A stretch of DNA of 64,000 bases from an uncultured Alphaproteobacteria bacterium (GCA_944391405.1 CALXTN010000008.1:1-64000); one strand, 5' to 3'. Shown: positions 25,174 to 34,767, counted from the stretch's first letter. Program-made: numbers and translations. The notes: generated by a model not told the origin, from the letters alone.

Positions 25174-26526
25174 ATGAAGAGTCGACGATTTTTATTATCG
25201 TTAATGCTGGGAACAACTCTATGTGCCACACAAGTACAAGCCATTGATGTTTTTAATGTATATACACATAAAGCACCAGAAGGATGTTTAGAAAAAGATT
25301 TAAGTATAAATAAAGAAGTGTCATTGATAGATTTAATCAAAATAGGAATATGCAATAACCCTGAATTAAGAGTAGATTATATGAGCTTAAAAGGTTCTGA
25401 AGCTAATTTAGGTGCAGCAAAGTCTGAATATTTTCCAAGTGTAGATTTAAATGGAAATATCAGTAAAAACAGTCAAAAGTTTCAAGGAAATCATAGTTCT
25501 GAAAACAGCCCATATAATGTAAATATCGGGCTTTCGTTGTTATTGTATGACTTTGGAGGGAGAACGGCTCGTGTAGACAGTTTTAAGTCATATTTGGCAG
25601 AAGCAGGGTTTAACTATAACAGTTCTCTACAAGACTTGATATTGTCGATAAATACGGCATACTTCAAGCTGTTAGGAGCAAAAGAGGATTTAAAAAGTGC
25701 AAAAGCCAACGAAGCAATGTACAAAAAATCATATGATGAGGCAAGTCGCAAATATGACGTAGGTATGGCGGCATTAAATGATAAATTACAGACGCAAACA
25801 AGTTATGAGCAATCAAAACTAAAAGTAATAGAAATGGAAAACGCTGTAAAGCAATATGAAGGAGACTTAGCAACTATTTTGAATTTACCTCCGCAGACAA
25901 CATTTAAATTAAAATTACCACCGACAGATAGAGATTTAACAGCATTAGGCAAAAAAGATACATTAGATAAGATGATAGAAATAGCCGCTCGTGAAAGAGA
26001 TGAGGTAAAAGCCCAAGAAATGCTAGTTAACGCAGCAAATTCATCTTTGCAAGAATTGCGAGCATCTCGTTATGGTTCTTTTAATTTATCGGCTCAAAGC
26101 GGATACAATAATAATTGGAAACCTGAGAGAAGTTACGAAAGAGATAATTCAATCAGTCTTAATTACAGCGTACCGTTATTTAGTGGTTTTGAAACAAGCT
26201 ATAAAATATCGGCAGCGAAATACAAACGAGAGCAAGAAAGATATGCTTTAGATAAAATAAAAAACGATATAAAAAATGAAGTCTGGGGAGCATATCACGA
26301 TTACCAAACTTCAATTAAATCATATGAAGTTAGTAAAGAAGTACTAAAGAGTGCAGAAGAAAATGAGAGAGTAGCCTTTACTTCGTATGAAATAGGAAAA
26401 ACAGATATCATAAATTTATTAACGGCAGAGTCTCAATTAGCGGATGCCAGAGATTCTTTAGTAAATGCATTTTACACGGTTTTAATAAATAAAGCGACAT
26501 TATATAGAGCAATAGGGAGATTTTAA
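25174..26526 (+). CDS. tolC: TolC-family outer-membrane efflux protein
   Basis: A 450-aa exported outer-membrane channel (signal peptide cleaved after VQA, about residue 23). It has the duplicated TolC fold: long alternating helices (e.g. GSEANLGAAKSEYFPSVDL ... DLILSINTAYFKLLGAKEDL) and beta strands ending in SLNYSVPLFSGFETSYKI, a typical outer-membrane strand. It provides the exit duct for the MacA/MacB pump downstream. Its last base overlaps the next start (TAATG), so the four genes form a coupled operon. Confidence 0.93.
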   Translation: MKSRRFLLSLMLGTTLCATQVQAIDVFNVYTHKAPEGCLEKDLSINKEVSLIDLIKIGICNNPELRVDYMSLKGSEANLGAAKSEYFPSVDLNGNISKNSQKFQGNHSSENSPYNVNIGLSLLLYDFGGRTARVDSFKSYLAEAGFNYNSSLQDLILSINTAYFKLLGAKEDLKSAKANEAMYKKSYDEASRKYDVGMAALNDKLQTQTSYEQSKLKVIEMENAVKQYEGDLATILNLPPQTTFKLKLPPTDRDLTALGKKDTLDKMIEIAARERDEVKAQEMLVNAANSSLQELRASRYGSFNLSAQSGYNNNWKPERSYERDNSISLNYSVPLFSGFETSYKISAAKYKREQERYALDKIKNDIKNEVWGAYHDYQTSIKSYEVSKEVLKSAEENERVAFTSYEIGKTDIINLLTAESQLADARDSLVNAFYTVLINKATLYRAIGRF

Positions 26527-27644
26527 TGATAAACAAAAAGTTAGGAGCAGCAGTCATTTTAGTTTTGGCAGGGGGATATTATTTTTATTCTGGAACCAGA
26601 AAAGAGGAGTTAAAGGCCGAAAATTTTGAAATGAGCCAAGTAAAAAGAGGAACCTTAACATATGAGGTAACGGCGACTGGAACAATCAATCCAATAAATA
26701 CTGTATTGGTGGGTACGCAAGTTTCCGGTATGGTGGAAACAGTATTGGCAGATTATAATGACGATGTCAAAAAGGGACAAGTGTTAGCTTTATTGGATTC
26801 ATCAACATTAAAAGAAACGATGGAAAAATCTGCGGCAAGTTATGAGTTAGCTCAGGCCAAAGAAAGAAAAGCAAAATTAAATTATGATCGTATCAAAAAG
26901 TTGTTTCAAGACAAGTTAACCTCATCAGCATCATTGGAAGACGCTGAAATAGAGTATAAAGAAGCATCGGCAAATGTTTTGAGTGCAAAAGCAGACTATA
27001 ACATTGCTAAAAAGAATTTTGAATATGCAACAATTACATCGCCGGTATCTGGAACGGTCATATCAAAAGAAATAGAACAAGGTCAGACTGTGGCTGCAAG
27101 TTTTTCAACGCCAACATTGTTTGAGGTGGCGGAAGATTTGTCTAAAATGCAAATTGAAGCAAGTGTATCAGAAGCAGACATTGGCTACATAAAAAAAGAA
27201 ATGCCGATAACGTTTACGGTGGATGCGTATCCAAATGATACATTTACAGGAAAAGTTCAGCAAGTAAGACTATCTCCGACAGAAGACGAAAATGTTGTGA
27301 TGTATACGGTAATTATTGAAATAGATAATTCAAGCCGCAAACTCTTACCAGGCATGACTGCATCCGTAACGGTAAAGGCAGACGAAGCAAAGGATGTTTT
27401 AATGATATCCGCAATGGCGTTACAATATAAGCCTTCTGCTGCCATAAAAGAAAAAATAGAAATCAAAAAGATAGACGACATCGGCGAAAATCAAGATGTG
27501 GTATTCTTATTTGAAAATGGAAAAATTATTCCCAAAGTTGTCACCAAAGGTCTTTCAGATATGACGAATATAGAGATAAAAGATGGCTTAAAAGAGGGGG
27601 ATCAAGTAATTGTAGAGGCATTATTTGAGCAAAGGCGGAAATAA
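26526..27644 (+). CDS. macA: MacA-type periplasmic adaptor (HlyD/RND membrane-fusion protein)
   Basis: A 372-aa membrane-fusion protein with one N-terminal membrane segment (about 7-22). The lipoyl domain is visible (VGTQVSGMVETVLADYNDDVKKGQVLALLD), then a helical hairpin (about 95-150), then TITSPVSGTVISKEIEQGQTVAA and a beta-barrel. It links the inner-membrane MacB parts to TolC. The start overlaps the tolC stop and its stop overlaps the ATPase start. Confidence 0.92.
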   Translation: MINKKLGAAVILVLAGGYYFYSGTRKEELKAENFEMSQVKRGTLTYEVTATGTINPINTVLVGTQVSGMVETVLADYNDDVKKGQVLALLDSSTLKETMEKSAASYELAQAKERKAKLNYDRIKKLFQDKLTSSASLEDAEIEYKEASANVLSAKADYNIAKKNFEYATITSPVSGTVISKEIEQGQTVAASFSTPTLFEVAEDLSKMQIEASVSEADIGYIKKEMPITFTVDAYPNDTFTGKVQQVRLSPTEDENVVMYTVIIEIDNSSRKLLPGMTASVTVKADEAKDVLMISAMALQYKPSAAIKEKIEIKKIDDIGENQDVVFLFENGKIIPKVVTKGLSDMTNIEIKDGLKEGDQVIVEALFEQRRK

Positions 27645-28369
27645 TGACAGAAAAAACAGTAATAGACGTTCAACACGTATGTAAAACATATTTTATGGAA
27701 GGTGGAACGAGTCAATCCGTATTGAAAGATATTAACTTTCAAATTAAATCTGGAGAGTTCGTGGCTATCATGGGACCATCCGGCTCAGGAAAATCAACTT
27801 TGATGAACATATTAGGATGCTTAGATAAGCCCACTAGTGGAAAGTACATTCTGGAAGGATATGATATTGCATCAAAAGATGATAAAGAGTTGGCCATCAT
27901 CAGAGGAAAGACGATAGGTTTCGTTTTCCAAAACTTCAATCTGATGATGAAGAGAACAATCGCAGATAATGTATCGCTCCCATTGATATATCAAAAAGTA
28001 GGGGAAGCAGAAAGATATAATCGTGCGGTGGAGATGTTGAAAAAAGTCAATTTGATAGGTTATCAAAACCGTCCGCCGTCACAAATTTCTGGAGGTATGC
28101 AGCAAAGAGTGGCCATAGCTAGAGCTTTGATAAATAATCCAGCAATAATTTTTGCTGATGAACCGACAGGAAACCTAGATAGTAAAACATCTGATGAAAT
28201 TATGGAACTATTTACATTTTTGAACAAGCAAGGCATCACGATAGTATTAGTAACTCACGAAGATGACGTGGCAGACTATGCAACGCGTATGATAAAAATA
28301 AGCGACGGACATAAAGTGTATGATGGTCTGCGCAAAGAATACAGCAAGGAAAAGGAAATAAAATGCTGA
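27644..28369 (+). CDS. macB: MacB/LolD-type ABC transporter ATPase
   Basis: A 241-aa ATPase subunit. Walker [11 protein letters not shown]-loop QNFNLM, signature [14 protein letters not shown] and Walker [13 protein letters not shown] are intact. In E. coli this domain is fused to the permease in MacB; here it is a separate gene. It energises MacA-TolC export of antibiotics, peptides or lipids; the substrate is unknown. A 7-nt overlap couples it to the permease gene. Confidence 0.9.
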   Translation: MTEKTVIDVQHVCKTYFMEGGTSQSVLKDINFQIKSGEFVAIMGPSGSGKSTLMNILGCLDKPTSGKYILEGYDIASKDDKELAIIRGKTIGFVFQNFNLMMKRTIADNVSLPLIYQKVGEAERYNRAVEMLKKVNLIGYQNRPPSQISGGMQQRVAIARALINNPAIIFADEPTGNLDSKTSDEIMELFTFLNKQGITIVLVTHEDDVADYATRMIKISDGHKVYDGLRKEYSKEKEIKC

Positions 28370-29580
28370 CAGCGATAATAAAAGAAGCATGGATATCAAT
28401 AGCATCATACAAGCTGAGAACATTTTTAACCATGCTCGGCATCATGATAGGTGTGGCAGCGGTAGTGATGATGGTATCGGCAGGACAAGCCGTACAAAAC
28501 CGCATTACGGATACTTTTGCATCAATGGGAAGTAATTTGATTTTGATAGGTCCTGCGGAATTAGTAACCGGAGGCGTAAGAGGAGGAAGAGGCTTACCAA
28601 GCGTAACGGTGGCAGACGTTGCCGCATTAAAAACTCTAAAGGATGTAGAAACAACCTCATATCTGATGAATGCCGCGGTTCAAGCCGTATATGGTTCTAG
28701 AAACTATGGTGTAAGCGTAAAAGGAACAAATCCTGATTATTTGGCGGTAAACAACTGGGAAATAGAAGATGGTATTATGTTTACCGAAAAAGATGTCCGT
28801 GCAGCTAAGCCTTATGCGGTAATAGGGCAAACAGTTGTGGATGAGCTGTTTGGTTTACAAAACCCGATAGGCAAAACGATACGTTTAAAGGGAAAGCCAT
28901 TTACCGTAATAGGAACCCTGCGTGAAAAAGGCGATGGTTTAATGGGGGATGATCAAGACAATATTATCTTGATGCCATCAACAACAGTTCGACAGAGGAT
29001 AGCGGGTTCCCCTCGTCCGCAATATACGGGAATAGCTTTTGTTAAAGCAACGTCCGAAGATAAGATGGAGTTGGTGGCAAAGCGTGTGGAATATATGTTG
29101 CGAACCAGACATAGATTGAAAGATGGTGAAAAAAATGATTTTACCGTAAGATTGATGACGGAAATGGTAGAAAAAGTTCGTAGTGTAGGCTTTGTATTAT
29201 CGGCATTATTGGCAGCGATTGCTTCCATTTCTTTGATTGTCGGTAGTATTGGGATTATGAATATGATGCTTGTATCTGTAACCGAGCGCACAAGAGAAAT
29301 AGGTACCAGAAAGGCACTGGGCGCGCCAAACAGTTGGATAATGATGCAATTTTTGGCTGAATCGGTGTTAATTTCGTTTATTGGTAGCTTTGTCGGCATG
29401 GTGTTTGGAATAGCCTTTTCGCAATTAGGCGGACATTTGTTCGGCTATGAAGTACCGATTTCCATTTGGTCAGTTATCGTATCGGTAACGGTTGCGGTGG
29501 TAGTAGGTATTGTTTCGGGACTAATGCCGGCCTTAAAAGCGATGCGTTTGAATCCAATAGATGCGTTGAGGTATCAATAA
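28363..29580 (+). CDS. MacB-type FtsX-like ABC permease
   Basis: A 405-aa mechanotransmission permease: one membrane helix at about 20-40, a large periplasmic MacB domain (about 45-275), then three helices (about 280-400) with the FtsX motif SLIVGSIGIMNMMLVSVTER and the conserved TREIGTRKALGA coupling segment. It forms the split MacB with the preceding ATPase and closes the tolC-macA-macB operon. Confidence 0.9.
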   Translation: MLTAIIKEAWISIASYKLRTFLTMLGIMIGVAAVVMMVSAGQAVQNRITDTFASMGSNLILIGPAELVTGGVRGGRGLPSVTVADVAALKTLKDVETTSYLMNAAVQAVYGSRNYGVSVKGTNPDYLAVNNWEIEDGIMFTEKDVRAAKPYAVIGQTVVDELFGLQNPIGKTIRLKGKPFTVIGTLREKGDGLMGDDQDNIILMPSTTVRQRIAGSPRPQYTGIAFVKATSEDKMELVAKRVEYMLRTRHRLKDGEKNDFTVRLMTEMVEKVRSVGFVLSALLAAIASISLIVGSIGIMNMMLVSVTERTREIGTRKALGAPNSWIMMQFLAESVLISFIGSFVGMVFGIAFSQLGGHLFGYEVPISIWSVIVSVTVAVVVGIVSGLMPALKAMRLNPIDALRYQ

Positions 29581-29603
29581 ACAAAAAATAGCCAAATTTT
29601 TGC

Positions 29604-29632
29604 TTGCCAGAGTCTCGATTCTATGGTATTAT
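29604..29632 (+). promoter_or_regulatory. Helicase promoter with two GANTC sites in the spacer
   Basis: TTGCCA (29604-29609), 17 nt, TATTAT (29627-29632). The spacer contains GAGTC (29610-29614) and GATTC (29617-29621), both GANTC, the alphaproteobacterial CcrM methylation motif. Expected leader about 26 nt before ATG 29665. GcrA-controlled promoters in Caulobacter carry such sites between or near the -35 and -10. Confidence 0.65.
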
Positions 29633-29664
29633 CAATTAGTTTTTTAAACAAAAGAGGACGAGAA

Positions 29665-32100
29665 ATGCCGATAGATACAGAAACATTAGCCAAAATAGAA
29701 GCCAACAAAAGACAATGGCGTGAAGGTATAGCGCAAGAAAAAAACAGTGAAACAAGAGAGCGTCAAGAAAGTTTTCGCGCACTCAAAGAAGGTATCATCA
29801 AAAAGTTTGTAGCCAACGAGCTGGATTTGGAAGACCGCCAAGAGGAAAGCATATTAAAGCTGGTAGATAAAGATAGCGCGGAAGATGCTTCTTTAAGCCA
29901 TGGTTATTTCCACGCGTGTACGGCGTTTGGCAAAACCTATTTAATGATGGCAATGGCAGAGGGTTATCGAGCGGAAGCACCTCATAAAAAGATTATCATC
30001 TTAGAAGAAAATACCAAAGTCTTAGAGCAAGTTAAGCAAGATTTTATAGATAAAACCGGCTTTTCGGCTTCGGAGATTGGGGCTTTTTACGGCAAAGAAA
30101 AAACAGCCGATACGCCGATAGTTGTGGGTACTTATGCCTCAATGGAAAAAATGATAAATGCGGTCGGTAAAGAAAATATCGGGTTGGTATTATGCGATGA
30201 AGCGCATCATATTTTATCAGAAAACCGCCGTCGCGTGGCGCAAGTGTTTAACAGTTCCTGCCTTTATGGCTTTACCGCCACTCCGGAATATGACAAAGAT
30301 AAAGATTGCGCGGACGTGTTTGGCAAAGTAATCGATTCGGTAACCTTGCGAGAAGGTGTGGAAGAAGGCTTGCTTTGCAGTTTCAAAAATGGTCTGTTCG
30401 TTTCAAAAATTCCGGTAGATTTAACGGATGCGATAAACAGCAGTGGTGACTATGACGGAGAAAAACTTGCAGAAATCCTTAAACAGTCACACTTGCATGG
30501 CATAAGAGAAGAATTGGCAGATTATTACTTAACCTCTTCAGACCCTGTTATCGGGCAAATCAAGGGCAAACCCACAATAATCAACGTTCCAAACCAACAT
30601 GAAGCAGATGAACTGGCAACAGTGTTTAATCAAAAAGCGGGTTATAATATAGCGCAAGCCTATCATACCAACAGCGGAGAAAGTCCGTTGCAAGAATTTA
30701 ATTCCGGCAAGTTTCCGGTCTTGATACAAGTCAATCGTGTCACCGAAGGATATTCAAATAAAAAAGTAGAAGTCTGCATCAACTACCCGACAGCGAGCAA
30801 GGTCAAAGCTGCGCAAAGAGGTGGCAGAGCTCTTCGTCAAGATAAGGAAAATCCGGATAAAGTAGCGTTGATAATGGATATAGCGTTTAAGAGAAGCAAC
30901 AACAAAAGCACGTTGGAAGAAATTCGTGAAAACGGGCAAGTTCTGTTTATGGATATAGCCGAAGACGTCGCCATTATATCTTCCAATATGCGTCCCAAAA
31001 TAGCAGAGATAAATAAAAGCCGTCACAAAAATACGAACCAAGATAAGGATGAGGTTGACACAACGCATCTATTTGATGTTGTGGTGGATATGGAAGATTT
31101 ATATGACATGAACTTCACCAAACTTATTCATGAAGAAGAAAACATGCCACAGCGCAATAAGTTGGATACCGATTTAATAAGTAGTGTATTCCAACACCAA
31201 TGGATTTTGAAGCAAAATGGTAAATCATTAAGCGAGGATGAAAAAAGCAACTTATGGAAACAAATTATTCAAGCAAAGCTGGAATTATTTACCTATGTCC
31301 AAGCAGGAAAAACACGACAAGCATATGTGATAAGCCAAGAGCAACAAAGTGCTTTCAAACAATACTTGCAAGAGCAGGGTTATGACGTAACCTCCCCGGA
31401 TGAAAAATATCAAAGCGTTGAACGTAATAAGTTGGATACTGATTTAGGTAATACTGTATTTCGAGACCAATGGAGTTTGAAACAAAACGGTAAATCTTTA
31501 AGTCCAAAAGAAAAAAGCAACTTATGGAAACAAATTCAAACGAAGCTGAAATTATTTACCTATGTTCAATCAGGAATACAACAAGCATATGTGATAAGCC
31601 AAGAAAAACAAAATGCTTTCAAACAATATTTGCAAGAGCAAGGTTATGACGTAACCACACCGGATGAAAAAGTGCAAAGCATTGAACGTGATAAGTTAGA
31701 TACCGATTTAGTAAATACTGTATTTCGAGGTAAATGGAGTTTGAAAAAAAATGGTAAATCATTAAGCAATGATGAAAAAAGCAACTTATGGAAACAAATT
31801 TACCAAGCAAAGCCAGAATTATTTACCCAGATTCAAGCAAGACGCAATCAAACGTATGTGATAAGTAAAGAAAAGCAACAAGCATTCAAACAATATTTGC
31901 AAGAGCAAGGCTATGACGTAACCACACCGTATGATAAATTGCATGAGGCGCAAGAACAAGCCACTCAGGCAAAAACACCGGAAGAGCGGAAAAAATATCT
32001 GGCAAAAGCCAAAAAGATATTTGAATCCCTCAATCCGAAAATAGCCAAAGATAAAACTTGTGAAATATGTTTGAACAAAATCTCTCAATCCCGCGAATAA
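29665..32100 (+). CDS. DEAH-box SF2 helicase with three tandem C-terminal repeats
   Basis: An 811-aa cytoplasmic superfamily 2 helicase resembling the ResIII/type III restriction helicase group. Motif I is TAFGKT (K90), motif II DEAH (D178), motif III GFTATP, and motif VI QRGGRALRQD is near 387. After the motor (to about 440) come three near-identical repeats of about 88 residues starting at residues 497, 587 and 675, each opening with KLDTDL and closing with YLQEQGYDVT. A short tail follows (EAQEQATQAKTPEERKKYL) with a CEIC pair. I recognise no nuclease or methyltransferase domain. The repeats may be DNA- or protein-binding modules. GAGGA precedes ATG 29665. It is monocistronic, with its own promoter and terminator. 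Function is unknown; nucleic-acid defence or repair are possible. Confidence 0.8.
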   Translation: MPIDTETLAKIEANKRQWREGIAQEKNSETRERQESFRALKEGIIKKFVANELDLEDRQEESILKLVDKDSAEDASLSHGYFHACTAFGKTYLMMAMAEGYRAEAPHKKIIILEENTKVLEQVKQDFIDKTGFSASEIGAFYGKEKTADTPIVVGTYASMEKMINAVGKENIGLVLCDEAHHILSENRRRVAQVFNSSCLYGFTATPEYDKDKDCADVFGKVIDSVTLREGVEEGLLCSFKNGLFVSKIPVDLTDAINSSGDYDGEKLAEILKQSHLHGIREELADYYLTSSDPVIGQIKGKPTIINVPNQHEADELATVFNQKAGYNIAQAYHTNSGESPLQEFNSGKFPVLIQVNRVTEGYSNKKVEVCINYPTASKVKAAQRGGRALRQDKENPDKVALIMDIAFKRSNNKSTLEEIRENGQVLFMDIAEDVAIISSNMRPKIAEINKSRHKNTNQDKDEVDTTHLFDVVVDMEDLYDMNFTKLIHEEENMPQRNKLDTDLISSVFQHQWILKQNGKSLSEDEKSNLWKQIIQAKLELFTYVQAGKTRQAYVISQEQQSAFKQYLQEQGYDVTSPDEKYQSVERNKLDTDLGNTVFRDQWSLKQNGKSLSPKEKSNLWKQIQTKLKLFTYVQSGIQQAYVISQEKQNAFKQYLQEQGYDVTTPDEKVQSIERDKLDTDLVNTVFRGKWSLKKNGKSLSNDEKSNLWKQIYQAKPELFTQIQARRNQTYVISKEKQQAFKQYLQEQGYDVTTPYDKLHEAQEQATQAKTPEERKKYLAKAKKIFESLNPKIAKDKTCEICLNKISQSRE
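31153..31940 (+). repeat. Three tandem 264-270-bp coding repeats
   Basis: Copies begin at 31153, 31423 and 31687, all in frame. Their nucleotide identity is visibly high, for example the shared stretch AAAAAGCAACTTATGGAAAC in all three, so the expansion looks recent and copy number may vary between strains. Confidence 0.9.
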
Positions 32101-32158
32101 GGATAAAGTTAAGGGAATAGGAATTCTGTTTTTGATTATTTAATCAAGCTCTAAAACA

Positions 32159-32186
32159 AAAAAAGCCTCAATGAAGAGGCTTTTTT
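32159..32186. terminator. Bidirectional terminator between helicase and gltX
   Basis: A stem GCCTC/GAGGC extended by A-T pairs with an AATGAA loop, with an A run on one side and a T run on the other, between convergent genes. Confidence 0.85.
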
Positions 32187-32208
32187 ATTTATCCGCAATA
32201 AAGAAAGA

Positions 32209-33531
32209 TTATGCTTTCTCCCCGTTAAGACGCAAATAAGCCTTTTCTCTGCCGATAAGCGGCAACAAAGTTTTTAATTCCGGTCCATTTGCCTGAGCAG
32301 TGAGAGCCATACGAATAGGGTGGAATAAATCCTTACCTTTTCTGCCGGTTGCTTCTTTGAGTTTATTCATCCAATTATTGAAAGTGGCATCATCAAAATC
32401 GCCTTCGGGAAGCATTTGCGCAGCTTGAGCCGTAAAGTCAGCATCTTCCATAATCGGTTCAATCTCTTTGTTGCAAATATTATCCCACAACAAAACATCT
32501 TTGGCAACTTCAAGATTTCCTTTAACATCGTTCCAGAAAGTTTCGCTCACACCAAAATTATCTTTAAGTGCGCCATAAGGCATATTGTGAACGAGTTTAG
32601 TATTAAATTTCTTCAACTCTTCTTCGTCAAATTTCGGCTGAGCGTGTCCGATTTTGCTAAAATCAAGAGTTTGAGCCAAATCATCTAAAGAATAAAAAGG
32701 TTCAATCGCTTCAGAAGTGCCGAGCTTTGCCAAGAATGAGCAAATTGCCATAGCTTCAATGCCGTCTTCACGCAATTCACGCACACCAAGACTGCCGAGT
32801 CGTTTAGAGAGTTTTCCCTCTTTACCGGTCAAAAGCGGCAAGTGCGCAAATGTCGGAACATTTCCGCCAATAGCCTTAAACATTTGAATTTGTGCAGCTG
32901 TATTGGTAACGTGATCTTCACCTCTTACAATGTGGGTAATTTTGAAATCCACATCATCAATAACAGAAGGCAAGTGATACAAATAGCTACCGTCTTCACG
33001 AATGATAATCGGGTCAGAAAGTTTACTTGCTTCATAGCGGCAAGTTCCTCTGACAACATCATCCCAAGCGATTTCTTCATCAATCAACTTAAAGCGATAG
33101 TGTGGCTTACGTCCTTCAGCCTGAAAGCGAGCAATATCAGCTTCTGTATAAGACAAAGCCTGTCTGTCGTAAATCGGTGGTAATCCTCTGGAGAGTAATC
33201 TCTTGCGCTTAAATTCCAACTCCTCAGGTGTGTCATAACATGCATAAATTCGCCCTTCTTGTTTTAATTTTTCAACAACTTCATCATAGCGAGCAAAACG
33301 AGCGGATTGTCTTGCTTCTTCATCCCAAGAGATACCCAACCAAGTCAACGCATCTCTGATACCGTCTTCATATTCTTTTTTCGAGCGAAGTTTATCTGTA
33401 TCATCAATTCTCAACAACAACTTACCGCCCATCTTCTTTGTCCAAAGATAGTTAAACAAGGCGGTTCTGGTATTACCGATATGCATCCAGCCGGTAGGGC
33501 TTGGTGCAAATCTGACTTTAATATTTGACAT
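32209..33531 (-). CDS. gltX: Glutamyl-tRNA synthetase
   Basis: A 440-aa class I synthetase that charges tRNA-Glu. The HIGH-type motif is HIGN (17-20) in PSPTGWMHIGNTRTALF, and the KMSKS-type motif is KLSKR in GKEGKLSKRLGS. It also has YDRQALSY and HIVRGEDHVTNTA. Many alphaproteobacteria carry two gltX paralogues, one of which can prefer tRNA-Gln; which this is cannot be told here. At 440 aa it is slightly short. It converges with the helicase gene. Confidence 0.95.
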   Translation of the reverse strand: MSNIKVRFAPSPTGWMHIGNTRTALFNYLWTKKMGGKLLLRIDDTDKLRSKKEYEDGIRDALTWLGISWDEEARQSARFARYDEVVEKLKQEGRIYACYDTPEELEFKRKRLLSRGLPPIYDRQALSYTEADIARFQAEGRKPHYRFKLIDEEIAWDDVVRGTCRYEASKLSDPIIIREDGSYLYHLPSVIDDVDFKITHIVRGEDHVTNTAAQIQMFKAIGGNVPTFAHLPLLTGKEGKLSKRLGSLGVRELREDGIEAMAICSFLAKLGTSEAIEPFYSLDDLAQTLDFSKIGHAQPKFDEEELKKFNTKLVHNMPYGALKDNFGVSETFWNDVKGNLEVAKDVLLWDNICNKEIEPIMEDADFTAQAAQMLPEGDFDDATFNNWMNKLKEATGRKGKDLFHPIRMALTAQANGPELKTLLPLIGREKAYLRLNGEKA

Positions 33532-33633
33532 TTGTTATTCCCCAATAAAAAATCAATTAGGCAAATAATACTTCGAAATTTTATAATTTCAATCTTAAAA
33601 TCAAGAAAGCGTATATGAAAAATAATTTTTTAC

Positions 33634-33660
33634 TTGCAATTAGCGCGGATTGCATATAAA
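33634..33660 (+). promoter_or_regulatory. Ferredoxin promoter with inverted repeat
   Basis: TTGCAA (33634-33639), 15 nt, TATAAA (33655-33660). A perfect inverted repeat TGCAAT-N8-ATTGCA (33635-33654) fills the spacer and may be a regulator site. Confidence 0.5.
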
Positions 33661-33698
33661 TAAAGCGATGATGAATTTTAATTTTTAGGAGAAACAAT

Positions 33699-33935
33699 AT
33701 GCCTTCAGTTGTAAATGGCGATTTGTGCATCAAATGCGGAACATGCGCAGGTGTGTGCCCGGTAGAAGCTTTTCATGTTTGTGATGAACAATATGTCGTA
33801 GATCCAGATACCTGCATTGACTGCGGCGTTTGCATTTCTGAATGCCCGCAAAGTGCAATCACATCTGATGATGAAGCAGAAGAAAAATGGGTAAAAGTAA
33901 ACGCTGAACAAGCAAAGAGCTGCCCAAGCGCTTAA
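33699..33935 (+). CDS. 2[4Fe-4S] ferredoxin
   Basis: A 78-aa electron carrier with two complete cluster motifs: C10-x2-C13-x2-C16-x3-C20-P and C39-x2-C42-x2-C45-x3-C49-P. The compact pseudo-symmetric form resembles clostridial-type and FdxA-like low-potential ferredoxins, which suggests anaerobic or microaerobic metabolism (inference). GGAG precedes the ATG. It has its own promoter and a strong terminator, so it is monocistronic; its partner enzyme is not in the window. Confidence 0.95.
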   Translation: MPSVVNGDLCIKCGTCAGVCPVEAFHVCDEQYVVDPDTCIDCGVCISECPQSAITSDDEAEEKWVKVNAEQAKSCPSA

Positions 33936-33961
33936 TCTATTAAACAGATAGGATACAAAAG

Positions 33962-34000
33962 AAGGGCTTAAGAGGGATAAACCTTTTTAAGCCTTTTGTT
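33962..34000 (+). terminator. Terminator after the ferredoxin gene
   Basis: A long stem (GGCTTAA/TTAAGCC core, extended by wobble and G-C pairs to a 5-nt loop) followed by TTTTGTTTT. The methyltransferase start is 15 nt further on, so that gene may need readthrough or a promoter inside this region. Confidence 0.75.
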
Positions 34001-34014
34001 TTAGGAACAAAACT

Positions 34015-34767
34015 ATGGCTAATTTTACCAATGATTATTTGCTGGATAAACAAGTAAAGATTTACCAACCGACGGATGGCTATCGTGCCTCAACAGATGC
34101 TGTGTTTTTATCATCTTTGGTGGATGAGAAAAAATTAAAAAACGGAGCTAAAATTTTGGATGTTGGTTCGGGAACGGGAGCTATCTCGCTATGTTTAGCA
34201 GCAAGGATGAAAGATAAAAACGTAAAAATTAAGGGGCTTGATATTCAAAAAGAGCTGGTGGAATTATCTAACCAAAGTGCAAAGGCAAATAATTTTCAAG
34301 ATATTTTATCGTACGAACATTTTGATATACGAGAAGATAGAAAAGACGAGCTAAATACCTATGATATTGTAATCACAAATCCGCCATATAGCGATCATGA
34401 TATGCCATCGCCGAATGAAAGTAAAAAATTAGCTCATAATCATCAAAACTTTGATTTAACAGGATGGTTGATTTTTTGCATAAAAATGCTAAAATCAAAA
34501 GGAGAGTTGTATTTGATAAACAGAGCTGAGGCAATTAATGAAATATTGCTGGCATTGCATAATCGTGCCGGGGATATAAGGATTTTGCCGCTCTATTCAA
34601 AATATGGCCAAGAGGCCAAAAGAGTAGTGATAATTGCCAAGAGGGGAGCGAGAGGAGTAACAAAAATTTTGCCTCCTTTTTATGTGCATAATCAAGACGG
34701 TACTTATACGGAAAAAGCACAAAGAATTTTACGGCTGGGCAAGAATTTTTTTGACGAGAGTGAATGA
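34015..34767 (+). CDS. TrmN6-like (YfiC) N6-adenine methyltransferase
   Basis: A 250-aa SAM-dependent enzyme of the 'small-domain' type. Motif I is ILDVGSGTGAISLCLA (about 45-60), and the catalytic NPPY (about 122-125) is the N6-adenine signature. The N-terminal YQPTDGYRASTDAVFL is typical of tRNA1(Val) A37 N6-methyltransferase homologues. The target is an inference; a ribosomal or other RNA is possible. It lies just after the ferredoxin terminator and before a decayed gene. Confidence 0.82.
   Translation: MANFTNDYLLDKQVKIYQPTDGYRASTDAVFLSSLVDEKKLKNGAKILDVGSGTGAISLCLAARMKDKNVKIKGLDIQKELVELSNQSAKANNFQDILSYEHFDIREDRKDELNTYDIVITNPPYSDHDMPSPNESKKLAHNHQNFDLTGWLIFCIKMLKSKGELYLINRAEAINEILLALHNRAGDIRILPLYSKYGQEAKRVVIIAKRGARGVTKILPPFYVHNQDGTYTEKAQRILRLGKNFFDESE

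Noticed and set aside
31153-31940. CRISPR or satellite-type repeat
   Set aside because: The repeats are in-frame coding units of 264-270 bp inside a helicase gene, with no spacer structure.
32209-33531. Altered HIGH motif (HIGN) in GltX
   Set aside because: HIGN is a common variant among bacterial GltX proteins, not a sign of inactivation.
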